64,000 nucleotides of DNA, taken from positions 682,001 through 746,000 of the forward strand of contig JADJQR010000001.1 of assembly GCA_016712675.1 (NCBI GenBank). The letters are read 5' to 3'. The position numbers were made by a program, and so were the translations under genes. This document shows, in pieces, positions 45,186 to 53,774 of the stretch. The notes below the pieces were generated by a model. That model made no database searches. It was not told the DNA's origin and saw only the letters and a list, made by a program, of their open reading frames with translations. The stretch is from a bacterium. GTDB taxonomy: Bacteria; Krumholzibacteriota; Krumholzibacteriia; LZORAL124-64-63. Numbering within the stretch: the stretch's first letter is position 1; each line of letters opens with the position of its first letter.

Positions 45186-45845
45186 ATGAAGACGAAGTCC
45201 ACAGCAAAGCCGGCGGCGACGCGGGCAGCGAAGCTGGCAGGGAAGCCGCGGGTGGCAACCCGCGCGGGGCGTCCGGCCCGCCCGGCGCGGAGCCAGGCGC
45301 CGGCGTCCGTTGTCCCGCGTCCCGCCTCGGCCCCCGCGCCGAAGCCAGCGCCTGTCCCGAAGCCCGCGCCCGCACCTCGCAGCGAGGACTTCTCCGTCGC
45401 CAGTTGCGATTGCGATCTCTGCCGCGCCGCCTGCCGCAACGCCCCGGGCTGGTTCACGCCCGAACAGATTCCCAGGCTGGCGAAGCACCTGGGGCTGTCC
45501 ATCGAGGACACGTTCCGCCGCTACCTGGCTCTTGGCGTCACCCACCTGGACGACGGTTCGCAGCGCGCCGGTGTCATGCCCCACAAGCTGCGCGACGGCA
45601 AGAAGCCGGGCAGCCGCTGGACCCTGGCCGAGATCGCGACGCCGGGTCGCTGCGTGTTCTTCGACCGCGGCCGCTGCACCATCTACCCGGTCCGCCCGGA
45701 CGAATGCGCGCGGATGATGCACGACCGCGGCGACCGAACCCGGCGGATCAGGCTCCGGATCGTCGCCAGATGGACAGAGGCCGCGCTGGCGCCCTTTCTG
45801 GCGCTGGCCGCGGGCACGGCGGTGCGGCGGCGCGGTCGGCCCTGA
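45186..45845 (+). CDS. YkgJ-family cysteine cluster protein
   Basis: The product has 219 residues. The first 65 are Ala, Pro and Lys rich without fold (PAPKPAPVPKPAPAPR). The rest carries the zinc/iron-binding cysteines of the YkgJ family: CDCDLCRAACRNAPGWFTPE, GRCVFFDRGRCTIYPVRPDE with C before ARMMHD. The function of the family is unknown; Fe-S or zinc binding is assumed. The N-terminal extension is unusual for the family and its composition is like a linker to another partner. Confidence 0.82.
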   Translation: MKTKSTAKPAATRAAKLAGKPRVATRAGRPARPARSQAPASVVPRPASAPAPKPAPVPKPAPAPRSEDFSVASCDCDLCRAACRNAPGWFTPEQIPRLAKHLGLSIEDTFRRYLALGVTHLDDGSQRAGVMPHKLRDGKKPGSRWTLAEIATPGRCVFFDRGRCTIYPVRPDECARMMHDRGDRTRRIRLRIVARWTEAALAPFLALAAGTAVRRRGRP

Positions 45846-45847
45846 CC

Positions 45848-46288
45848 CTACGCCCGTGCCACCAGCGCTCCGCCGGCCACGATCAGGGCCGTGCCTGCCA
45901 GCAGCCGCGGCACATTCACGTCACGGCCCTCGCTGAACAGGACCAGGGCCAGTAGCACCACGACCAGCGTGTTGAGGTTGTAGAGCGGCGCCAGCTTCGA
46001 CAGCGGCGCGCCGAAGCGGTCGATGCCCAGGACCACGGCGATCATACCCAGTCCCCAGCTGACCCCGATGCCAAGGGCCACGCCCCCGGCCCGCGCCGTC
46101 ATCGCGCGTTCACACAGCAGCGGCAGCGCGACAAGCCCGGTGGCTGCCACGCCCAGCCCGACCAGCGGCAGGTACCAGCCCGTGCCGCCGCCGGCGCGGC
46201 CGTAGACCTTCTGCAGGACACCGGTGATGCCGAACAGCAGGGCGGGCAGCAGGCCGCCGACGAGCAGGCCTTTCCAGACGGTGGGCAC
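45848..46288 (-). CDS. EamA-like half-size transporter
   Basis: The product has 146 residues from the GTG at 46288, chosen because GGAGG lies 6 bases upstream. Four to five hydrophobic helices are seen, with GLLVGGLLPALLFGITGVLQ, ALGIGVSWGLGMIAVVLGID and APLYNLNTLVVVLLALVLFS. The last resembles the repeat end of the drug/metabolite transporter superfamily. It has only one repeat instead of two, so it would act as a dimer. The frame is open upstream through a low-complexity Arg/Ala/Gly/Pro stretch with a short tandem repeat, which I leave out. Confidence 0.75.
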   Translation of the reverse strand: MPTVWKGLLVGGLLPALLFGITGVLQKVYGRAGGGTGWYLPLVGLGVAATGLVALPLLCERAMTARAGGVALGIGVSWGLGMIAVVLGIDRFGAPLSKLAPLYNLNTLVVVLLALVLFSEGRDVNVPRLLAGTALIVAGGALVARA

Positions 46289-46410
46289 GAGCAGCCTCCA
46301 GGGGCGGAAGGAATGGGGAGCAGGGACGGCGCGCTTCGCGGGGGCGCGCGGGTTTGCGCCCGGATCGGCGCCCGGGCCTGGACCGGGACGTGCGCCGGCG
46401 CAAGCGCCTC

Positions 46411-46436
46411 GCCGCGCCGCGCCGCGCCGCGCCGCG
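46411..46436. repeat. Five tandem GCCGC units
   Basis: Five perfect copies of the pentamer GCCGC, plus one extra G, lie between the divergent EamA-like and lipase genes. The repeat is 122 bases before the GTG of the EamA-like gene. Such a repeat could change length by slippage. Confidence 0.8.
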
Positions 46437-46573
46437 AGAGGATCGCTCGCGCAAGAGAGCCCGTCAATCGATCTGGCGTTCACCTGCGGGGGGGCGGTGC
46501 CGCGTCATGACCCGGATCATGCTACAATGGCCGAGGACGCCCAGTGCCGGGCGATTCAACCAGGGAGTTTCCG

Positions 46574-48805
46574 ATGACCCGTGTTGCCTGCGCCCTCCTG
46601 ATCATCCTGCTTGCCGCGGCCCCGGCGTTTGGCGAACCGCCGCTGCGGGAAGCTGTGGCTGTACTGGAGGGGCTGGACCCCGGGAGCATCCCCACCGGTC
46701 GCCTGATCGACCGCGCGCTGTCCATGGCCGGCCTCGAACTCCAGGACGGCAGCGGCACCGGACCTGCGGTCGACGCCGCGGGCTGGCGGCAGATGCTGCA
46801 CGAACTGCGGCTGGCCTCGCCGGTGCCGCCGGCGGGCTGGCCAACGCCCGAACAGGTCCGCCGGCAGGCGCGGCAGGCGAAGGACGCCGGCACGGTGCCC
46901 ATCGCCGTGCTGGATGCCGGCTATGCGCGGCTGCGCCCGGATGCGCTGGAGCGCGGCCTGGTTGTCTGGCGCGACGGCCTCCTGGTGGAGTCGCTGGACA
47001 AGGGCGGCCCGTCGCCCTACCTGGAGCGGCGCGCGTTTGCCGCCGCGGCGCTCCTGCCGCGCACCTACCGCGGCGCGCAGGTGACGTTCACGATCCCCGC
47101 CGCCCTGTTGGCAACCGACGCTCCGCGTTCGGCGGCGCTGGAAGTGGACCTGGCCGACGGACGCGGCTGGCGTCCGGCGGCGACCGACCAGCCACTGGTC
47201 GCTTCCTACGATGCGACGGGGCCGCGCACGCTGCGCCTGAGGGCAACGGCGCCTGACGGCACCGCGCGCGTGGCTGCATTCGCCTTCGAGGTGGCAGCCC
47301 TGGCCGCGCCGCTGCCCACCGAGACCTGGCCGATCACCGCGACGGTGCCGTACCAGGGGGCCTACGGCATCGGCCAGGCGTACGTCTACCTGGCGCCTGG
47401 CCACGCGACGGTGACCGAACCGGTGGTCATCGTCGAGGGCTTCGACATGGACAACCTCATGGATTGGGACGAGCTGTACGACCTGCTGAACCAGGAAAAC
47501 ATGATCGAGGAACTCCGTGCCGACGGCTTCGACGCGGTCGTGCTGAACTTCAACGAGTCGACCGACGACATCCGCCGCAACGCGATGATCCTGGTCGAGC
47601 TGCTGCAGCAGGTGGGCGTGGCCCAGCCGGACAGCCGCGACCGGGTGGTCATCGGCGCCAGCATGGGCGGGCTGGTGGCGCGGTACGCGCTGGCCTGGAT
47701 GCAGCAGCAGGGTCTGGATCCCTCCGCGCGGACGTTCATCTCGTTCGACAGCCCGCAGCTCGGCGCGAACATCCCCCTGGGCGTGCAGTACTGGCTGGAA
47801 CTGTTCCAGATCGAGTCGACCGAAGCCGGACACCTGCTCAGCCGGCTGGATACGCCGGCGGCCAGGCAGATGCTGCTCTACCACCACAGCGCCTCGGGCG
47901 GCGGGACCGGAGAGCCGGCAACGTTGCGCGGCGCGTTCCTGGCCGACCTGGCCGCGGTCGGCGACTGGCCGCAGGGTCTGCGCAAGGTGGGCGTTGCCAA
48001 CGGCAGCGGGCAGGCGCAGGGGCAGGGCTATGCGCCGGGAACGCAGCTCATCTCGTACGAGTACTATTCCTTCCTGGTCGACCTCATCGGCAACGTGTGG
48101 GCGGTGCCTGACGGCGGCTCGCGGCAGATCCTGCGCGGGCTCATCGACCGCATCTGGCCGCTGCCGAACGACGAGCTGAACGTGACCGTCAGCGGCACCA
48201 GCCCGTGGGACAGCGCGCCGGGCGGGTGGCGCGCCTCGCTGGCGGACATGGACGCCACGCCGGCGCCGTACGGGGACATCGTCGCGCTGTATCCGAACCA
48301 CTGCTTCATCCCGACCGTCAGCGCCCTGGCGCTGGGCGGGATGGGACCGTACACGAACGTCTCCCAGCTGGCCGACCCCGCAGCGCTCTCGCCGTTCGAT
48401 GCGGTGTACTTCCCGGCCGCGAACCAGGAACACATCCTGGTCACGGCCGAGAACAAGGCGTGGTTCGCCGCCGAGATTGCGCGCCAGGCGAGCGGCGTCC
48501 ACGATGAGATGGATGCGGTCGCCGCCTTGCGGCCTCGCGTGTTGGGCGTCCGCCCCAACCCGTTCAACCCTGCCACGGAGATCATCGTCGAGTTGCCCAG
48601 AGCAGGCGCGGCGAACGTGGAGATCTTCGACTTGGCCGGTCGCCGCGTGCGCACGCTGGTCCAGTGCGTGCTGCCGGCAGGACGCACCGCAGTGGCTTGG
48701 GACGGCCGCGACGACCGGGGACGCGACCAGGCGTCCGGGACCTTTGTCTGCCGCGTGAGCGCGGTGGGCGGGGCGGGGGCACAGCTACTGACGCTGGTTC
48801 GCTAG
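46574..48805 (+). CDS. Exported alpha/beta-hydrolase (lipase-like) with FlgD tail
   Basis: The product has 743 residues; AGGGAG precedes the ATG at 46574. A signal peptide (VACALLIILLAAAPAFG) leads into an unrecognised N-terminal region. An alpha/beta-hydrolase core follows: EPVVIVEGFDMDNLMDWDEL, and nucleophile elbow VIGASMGGLVARYALAW with Ser363. The order resembles PGAP1-like or lipase families that act on lipids or esters. The catalytic His and Asp lie further on and are not certain. The C-terminus is a FlgD-like Ig domain with RPNPFNPATEIIVELP and TLVR. The gene stands alone. Confidence 0.82.
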   Translation: MTRVACALLIILLAAAPAFGEPPLREAVAVLEGLDPGSIPTGRLIDRALSMAGLELQDGSGTGPAVDAAGWRQMLHELRLASPVPPAGWPTPEQVRRQARQAKDAGTVPIAVLDAGYARLRPDALERGLVVWRDGLLVESLDKGGPSPYLERRAFAAAALLPRTYRGAQVTFTIPAALLATDAPRSAALEVDLADGRGWRPAATDQPLVASYDATGPRTLRLRATAPDGTARVAAFAFEVAALAAPLPTETWPITATVPYQGAYGIGQAYVYLAPGHATVTEPVVIVEGFDMDNLMDWDELYDLLNQENMIEELRADGFDAVVLNFNESTDDIRRNAMILVELLQQVGVAQPDSRDRVVIGASMGGLVARYALAWMQQQGLDPSARTFISFDSPQLGANIPLGVQYWLELFQIESTEAGHLLSRLDTPAARQMLLYHHSASGGGTGEPATLRGAFLADLAAVGDWPQGLRKVGVANGSGQAQGQGYAPGTQLISYEYYSFLVDLIGNVWAVPDGGSRQILRGLIDRIWPLPNDELNVTVSGTSPWDSAPGGWRASLADMDATPAPYGDIVALYPNHCFIPTVSALALGGMGPYTNVSQLADPAALSPFDAVYFPAANQEHILVTAENKAWFAAEIARQASGVHDEMDAVAALRPRVLGVRPNPFNPATEIIVELPRAGAANVEIFDLAGRRVRTLVQCVLPAGRTAVAWDGRDDRGRDQASGTFVCRVSAVGGAGAQLLTLVR

Positions 48806-48862
48806 CTATTCGACCGGCAGGCCCTTGGAACATCACGCCATGGCCCGTCGTGTCATGCCAAC

Positions 48863-49285
48863 TTACTCCCGATATTGCGACTTGACTGCACCCCAGGTCA
48901 TCGTTTGAGTCGCTGCTGCATCCGCATTTCGGACCGCGATGATGATGTAGTTCGCCTGCCCCGCGAGCGGGTTCCCATCGCGGTCGACCCCCGTGCAATG
49001 GACAACGCGATTCATGTCAGCGCTGCAATAAACGTCCGAGATGCTCTCAGGAGTGGATTCCATCGTATTGAGACCCACCATCCACGTACATTCGTTCTGC
49101 AGTGCAGCGGTTCCGTCCGCATATGATGGCAGAGGAATGGTCCCGCCATTCGAAAGGACTCCGCTCAAGACAGCAACCTCTGTCGGCGTTGGGACTGGCG
49201 CGCCACTATGCACCAGGTATGGAATCGCCAACAGAAGGACGATCGCGAAGACGGACGCGATGGTGAGTCCGATCCTATTTGCCAT
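48863..49285 (-). CDS. Small exported or membrane protein with WG-x-VK-x-x-YR tail
   Basis: The product has 140 residues. AGGAGG precedes the ATG. An N-terminal hydrophobic helix (IGLTIASVFAIVLLLAIPYL) is followed by a soluble part with four cysteines and a short TGVDRDGNPLAGQANYIII segment. It ends TMTWGAVKSQYRE, nearly the tail of two other exported proteins here. Base composition is visibly less GC-rich than in neighbouring genes, which could mean transfer or a different expression class. I recognise no domain. It converges on the lipase gene. Confidence 0.78.
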   Translation of the reverse strand: MANRIGLTIASVFAIVLLLAIPYLVHSGAPVPTPTEVAVLSGVLSNGGTIPLPSYADGTAALQNECTWMVGLNTMESTPESISDVYCSADMNRVVHCTGVDRDGNPLAGQANYIIIAVRNADAAATQTMTWGAVKSQYRE

Positions 49286-49504
49286 GGTATCCTCCTAACT
49301 CGGGACCAGAGCAACCATACGGGGTCCGAAGATAAATCCCCGTCCAGCCTCCCGTTGCACCGAATTCGAGATTCTCCTCTCAAGTGACGAATCGACGTCG
49401 ACTTCTGCATTCGGTGCCACCAACCGCATTCCTACCCAGACGCCAAATCCACGAGCCTGCCGCAGTTGTGACCACCATCCGCTTGCCGCGCGAGCCGCTC
49501 CATA

Positions 49505-50467
49505 TCACTTCACCAGCGTAAGCCTCCCACCCGTCTTCTCCTGGTCTGCCTCGACGACGTACACGTACGAGCCGGCCGCAACCGCGCGGCCGAGCTCGTC
49601 CCGTCCGTCCCATTCGGCCTTGCCACGTTCAGGGGCCCCATCCTGGTCATAGATCTCGCGCACGCGGCGCCCGAAGGCGTCGTAGATCGTCACGCGCACG
49701 TGGCTGCCGACCGGCGCCCGCCAGGCGATCGTCACGCGCGGGTTGAACGGGTTGGGATAGGCGCTCGAAGTCAGAACCGCAGCCTGCGGGACCGAGGCCA
49801 CCGCCTCGAGACGGAACGTGAAGGTGCCGATGGGCTCGCCCGGCGTGAACGGGGCGCTGTTGATGGCGAACAGCGGGACCGGTGGCACCGTCGGCTGGTC
49901 GCCGGCGGTGTACGTGGCGCCGCTGTCGGTGCCCGCGTCCCAGGGGAACAGGACCACCGTCAGCTCGTCGACCCACTGGCCGCCAGGCCTGAGGTCCAGA
50001 CCCATCACGCCGACGAACCAGTCGGGACTCGGGGCGATCATCGTCACCAGGGTCACCAGCGGGTGGGCAGGGGTGGCGGTGAACGGCATCGATGTGCTGC
50101 CCGGCAGCGTGGCGATGGCCGGGCCCAACAGCACGCCGCCGGCCGTGCCGGCGGTGATGGCCGCCTGCACCTCGCCGGCCAGGGTCGCCTGCTGGCCCCA
50201 CTCGGCCATGCGCTTGATGCCCAGGCTGGCCAGGGTGCCAGGGGTCCAGAACTGGACCGCGGTGTTGTGGGTGCCGCCCACCAGGCCCGAGAAGTGGGCG
50301 CTGGGCGGGAACATGTCCGGATGGGTCTCGGCACTCCAACTGACGTCGAAGGTGACGCTGTAGGTGGCATCGCCTGGTGCGGCGGTCGTGGGACCGGGAG
50401 TCGCCAGCAGGGCCAGGCCGGTGAGGGTCGTGCAAGCGAGGGCGCGAAGGGGTCGGGTCAGGTTCAC
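49505..50467 (-). CDS. Spondin-domain secreted protein with FlgD tail
   Basis: The product has 320 residues from a GTG with GGAGG upstream (GGAGGAACATCGTG). A signal peptide (LRALACTTLTGLALLATPGP) is followed by a spondin-type domain (residues about 35-200): YSVTFDVSWSAETHPDMFPP, AHFSGLVGGTHNTAVQFW and PSPDWFVGVMGLDLRPGGQW. In animals this fold mediates adhesion; in bacteria its role is unclear. The C-terminal 90 residues are a FlgD-type Ig domain (AYPNPFNPRVTIAWRA to GGRLTLVK). It is likely surface-exposed. Confidence 0.88.
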   Translation of the reverse strand: MNLTRPLRALACTTLTGLALLATPGPTTAAPGDATYSVTFDVSWSAETHPDMFPPSAHFSGLVGGTHNTAVQFWTPGTLASLGIKRMAEWGQQATLAGEVQAAITAGTAGGVLLGPAIATLPGSTSMPFTATPAHPLVTLVTMIAPSPDWFVGVMGLDLRPGGQWVDELTVVLFPWDAGTDSGATYTAGDQPTVPPVPLFAINSAPFTPGEPIGTFTFRLEAVASVPQAAVLTSSAYPNPFNPRVTIAWRAPVGSHVRVTIYDAFGRRVREIYDQDGAPERGKAEWDGRDELGRAVAAGSYVYVVEADQEKTGGRLTLVK

Positions 50468-50651
50468 GATGTTCCTCCTGGCCGCGGCCGGCAACCAACC
50501 GTGGGGGGCCGGCATCGGTCCGCGTTCTGGTAGGGGTTCGCCCATGGTACCCGGGATGCGGCCCGCGCGCCAACAACGAATCGACCTGGAAGACCTGCGT
50601 CCCGCCACCGGCCCTTCGCGACCGGGGCTCCGCGCCCCTACTTCACATCGT

Positions 50652-51335
50652 CTATATTGACAATGACTTGCCGTTATGGCGGCGATCAAGTTCCAGGATC
50701 CGGCGCACGCTGCCGCGGCTCCACGCGTCGGGCCCCTGATACTGTCCAGCTTCCTTCGCCCAGCACTGGCGCAGCATGTCGGTGTCGATCACGCCGGGGC
50801 TCAGCGCGACCGCCGCCAGCGGCGCCGGTAGCTCCTGGGCCAGGGCCGCCGTCAGGCCCTCGATAGCGAACTTGCTGGCGCAGTAGGGCGCCACTTCGGG
50901 TGAGGTGGAGCGGCCCCAGCCGGAACTGAGGTTCACGACCACGCCGCGACCGGCCGCGAGCATCGCCGGCACGAAGGCGCGGATCACGTTGACCGTGCCG
51001 CCGACGTTCACGCCCATCAGCCGCCCGAACTCGGCTGCACCCACGCGCCACAGCGGCGCCGGGTCGTTCATCAGGGCGGCGTTGTTGATGACCAGGTCGG
51101 GCACCCGACCGCCGGCCAGCAGGCGCGCGGCCCAGGCGGCCACGGCCGCGTCGTCGGCCACGTCCACTGCCGCGAAGTCGTGCGGCGGTCCGAACACGCG
51201 CGCCAGTTCCTCGATGTGCGTAGCCGAGCGCCCGCAGCCCCACACCACGTGGCCGGCCTCCGCGAAGCGATCGGCCAGCGCGCGGCCCAGCCCGCGCGTG
51301 GCGCCGGTCAGCGCGATCACGCGCGGGGGGCTCAT
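50652..51335 (-). CDS. Short-chain dehydrogenase/reductase
   Basis: The product has 227 residues. The nucleotide loop is TGATRGLGRAL, the NNA motif is VINNAALMND, and the active site is NLSSGWGRSTSPEVAPYCAS with YxxxK (YCASK). It is a classical SDR using NAD(P)H. The start overlaps the stop of the PNGase-F-like gene (ATGA), so the two are coupled. The substrate cannot be inferred. The C-terminus is short but not truncated. Confidence 0.9.
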   Translation of the reverse strand: MSPPRVIALTGATRGLGRALADRFAEAGHVVWGCGRSATHIEELARVFGPPHDFAAVDVADDAAVAAWAARLLAGGRVPDLVINNAALMNDPAPLWRVGAAEFGRLMGVNVGGTVNVIRAFVPAMLAAGRGVVVNLSSGWGRSTSPEVAPYCASKFAIEGLTAALAQELPAPLAAVALSPGVIDTDMLRQCWAKEAGQYQGPDAWSRGSVRRILELDRRHNGKSLSI

Positions 51336-52378
51336 CGCCAACCCGCCAGCATCGCCGAAACGCGCCAGTAGCCGTGATGCCCCTCGGCATCCGCCGGGCG
51401 GATGTCCTCGACCCGCCACGAGACCGTGTGCGTGCCCGGGGTCAGCCACGGCGTGAGGTCGACCATCTTCGGCAGCGCGACGTCGCCAGGGCACCAGCCG
51501 CTACGTGCGTAGTCGCTGCTCCAGGAGCCGTCGGACCAGCGAGCGCAGTAGGGGTTGATGGCGCGCAGGGCGCCGCAGTCGTCGCGCCACGGCCGCCAGC
51601 GCAGCACCTCGCGGCCGTCCACGCTGATGACGTTGTCCTTGGTGATGAACTCGTCAGCGTCGCTGCCGTCGGTGCAGTGGCCGGTCGAGATCGCGGCCAG
51701 CTCGAGGCGGCGCAGTCCCGCCGGGACCGTCACGGTCGCCTCGGCGACGGGGATGGCCGCCGTCAGGTTGCCCTCGGGCAGCAGCGCGCCGTGGGCCCAG
51801 GCCGGCCGCGCCACGCTGCCGTCGGCCGCCACGGCAAAAACCAGCGAGGCGTCCACGGCCCAGGCCGGCGAGACCCAGGTGTCGATGAAGACCTCGAACA
51901 CGCAATGCCCCTGCAGGAGCGGCGCGACGCGCGTGACGTCCACCTCGTGCGTGGTGGCCCCGCCATAGGACGTCATGAAGCGGCACAGCTCCACCGGCGC
52001 CATTCCCGGCTTGAGCAGGCGCACCGAGCCGGCGCGGTCCCAGCGGTCGACCACGCTGCGGATGTCCTGGCGGATGGGCCTGAGCGCCAGCTTCAGGGTC
52101 ACGCGCGCGGGCCCGCGCGGGGGCACCAGCTCGCGGTACGTGGTCATGACGCGGCCATTGTCGCGCGCCGAGGCGAACGGCGAGTCGTAGCGCGTGCTGT
52201 CGGCTGGCGTGAAGTGGACGGTCACGTTCTCGAACAGCGGCACGGCCACCGGTGGCGGCGGCACGAGGCGCGGACCGCAGCCGGTCAGCGCCGGGGCCAG
52301 CAGGCAGGCCAGGGCCGCGATCACGAGGCGGACGGCAGGCACGCCCACGGCCGGACGGTGAACGGCGTCGTGCAGCAT
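51332..52378 (-). CDS. PNGase F-like lipoprotein
   Basis: The product has 348 residues; AAGGAG precedes the ATG at 52378. A lipoprotein signal ends in LLAPALTGC. The two-domain beta-jelly-roll of peptide-N-glycosidase F is suggested by VTLKLALRPIRQDIRSVVDR, FMTSYGGATTHEVDVTRVA and FEVFIDTWVS. The C-terminal PNGase signature is present: TGHCTDGSDADEFITKDNVI, LRWRPWRDDCGALRAINPYC and ARSGWCPGDVALP. Classic enzymes release N-glycans from glycoproteins. Being anchored, it would act at the cell surface or in the periplasm. Catalytic acids were not checked one by one. Confidence 0.82.
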   Translation of the reverse strand: MLHDAVHRPAVGVPAVRLVIAALACLLAPALTGCGPRLVPPPPVAVPLFENVTVHFTPADSTRYDSPFASARDNGRVMTTYRELVPPRGPARVTLKLALRPIRQDIRSVVDRWDRAGSVRLLKPGMAPVELCRFMTSYGGATTHEVDVTRVAPLLQGHCVFEVFIDTWVSPAWAVDASLVFAVAADGSVARPAWAHGALLPEGNLTAAIPVAEATVTVPAGLRRLELAAISTGHCTDGSDADEFITKDNVISVDGREVLRWRPWRDDCGALRAINPYCARWSDGSWSSDYARSGWCPGDVALPKMVDLTPWLTPGTHTVSWRVEDIRPADAEGHHGYWRVSAMLAGWR

Positions 52379-52512
52379 AGGGACTCCTTGCGGGAGGTGG
52401 CGCCAGGTCCGCAGCCCAGCATACACGGGGCCGCCGGGCCTGGGAATGCCGCTTGCACGGGTCGTCTGTCGCCGGCAGCGGGGCCGGCGTCGGCCAGATC
52501 GGGGAAGCACGC

Positions 52513-53721
52513 ATGAGGAACGAAGAGAAGCTCCACGTGGTCACGGCCGGGGACGTCCTGGAATTCGGCGGCCGCGATGCGAAACCCGCGACCGCTCCAG
52601 TCACGCCCCTGACCGCGCGCCCGCCCTACACGACGACACGACGTGCTGCCGTTGCTTCGCAGCCCATGCCGGCCCCCTCCCGCATGCACTATGCCCTGCT
52701 GCTGGCGCTGACCTGGGCCTGCGGTCCGGCCGCGCTGCTGCTGACGGTCGAGGGACGCCGTCACCGCGGCTGGCTGGCGCTGGGGATCCTGGCGACGCTG
52801 GCGCTGGTGCTGCTGGCGCTGGTCCCCTACGCGCGCTGGGTCGCCTGGACAGGCCTGGCCACGCCGCTGGCCTGGAGTTCCCTGGCCTTGCTGGCCACCA
52901 TCGGCGGGTTCAGCGCCTGGTCCCGCGCCGCGCTGCTGGCCGGCGGCCACCTGCCGCCCGTGCACCGGTTGCCGCGCCTGCTGCGGTCGCGTGTCGGCGT
53001 CGGCGCCCTGGGCCTGCTGGCGCCGGGGTGCGGCCTGCTGGCCGGCGGCAGCCGCTGGCACGCCGTGCTGTGGCTGTGGGCGTTGTGGCCGGCCGCGCTG
53101 GGGGTCCTGGTCCTGCGCGCCGGCGCGGGCATGTGGCAGCATCTGTCCGCGACCATTCCCGACCGCGGTGCGACCGACCTGCTCGAGCACGTGCTGATGC
53201 TGGCGACCGCTTGTGTGGTCCTGGGTGCGATCGCCTGGCTGGTACAGGCGCTCGAGGGCGCCCGCCGCGTGGCGCCGGTGCCCGCGCTCGGCCGCGGCCG
53301 CGGCGACTGGTTTGCCGTGGCGCTCGGGCTGTCCTGCCTGGGACTGGCTGTCGGCGGCAGTCCGGGCCGCGCCGCGCGCCAGTTGGGCGATGCCGCGGCC
53401 ATCCTGCAGGCCGACGGCTTGAGCGTGATTCCGCTGCGGCTGGCGCAGGCGGCCGACCGGCTGGATCCCGCGCGGGCCGAGTACGCGGTCCTGGCCATCG
53501 CGCTTCACGAACAACGCGGCGATGCCAACCGCGCGGCCGCCCTGCGCGAGCGCCTGGACCAGGGCCTGGCCAGCTACGTCGCGCTGAGGGAGCGGCCCGC
53601 CGGCGACGACGGTGGTCGCCGCGGAGCCGAGTTCCAGCCCTCGGCGGTGGATCCGGCGCAACCCGCTGCGGACGTCCTCTACGGCACCATGTCTAGGCGT
53701 GGCACGGCGCCGCGGCGCTGA
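52513..53721 (+). CDS. Multi-span membrane protein, unknown
   Basis: The product has 402 residues from the ATG at 52513 (GGGGAAG upstream). After a polar Pro/Thr-rich N-terminus of 70 residues, about eight hydrophobic helices follow, for example YALLLALTWACGPAALLLTV and LAWSSLALLATIGGFSAWSR. The C-terminal 110 residues are soluble and helical (PLRLAQAADRLDPARAEYAV), reminiscent of TPR-like packing. I recognise no family. The gene is divergent from the PNGase-F-like gene and precedes the NagX-like gene by 53 bases on the same strand. Confidence 0.72.
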   Translation: MRNEEKLHVVTAGDVLEFGGRDAKPATAPVTPLTARPPYTTTRRAAVASQPMPAPSRMHYALLLALTWACGPAALLLTVEGRRHRGWLALGILATLALVLLALVPYARWVAWTGLATPLAWSSLALLATIGGFSAWSRAALLAGGHLPPVHRLPRLLRSRVGVGALGLLAPGCGLLAGGSRWHAVLWLWALWPAALGVLVLRAGAGMWQHLSATIPDRGATDLLEHVLMLATACVVLGAIAWLVQALEGARRVAPVPALGRGRGDWFAVALGLSCLGLAVGGSPGRAARQLGDAAAILQADGLSVIPLRLAQAADRLDPARAEYAVLAIALHEQRGDANRAAALRERLDQGLASYVALRERPAGDDGGRRGAEFQPSAVDPAQPAADVLYGTMSRRGTAPRR

Positions 53722-53774
53722 GCGGGGGCAGATTGCCCTCGCCACGACCCGCCGTCCGGGTGCATGCTGGGCGC

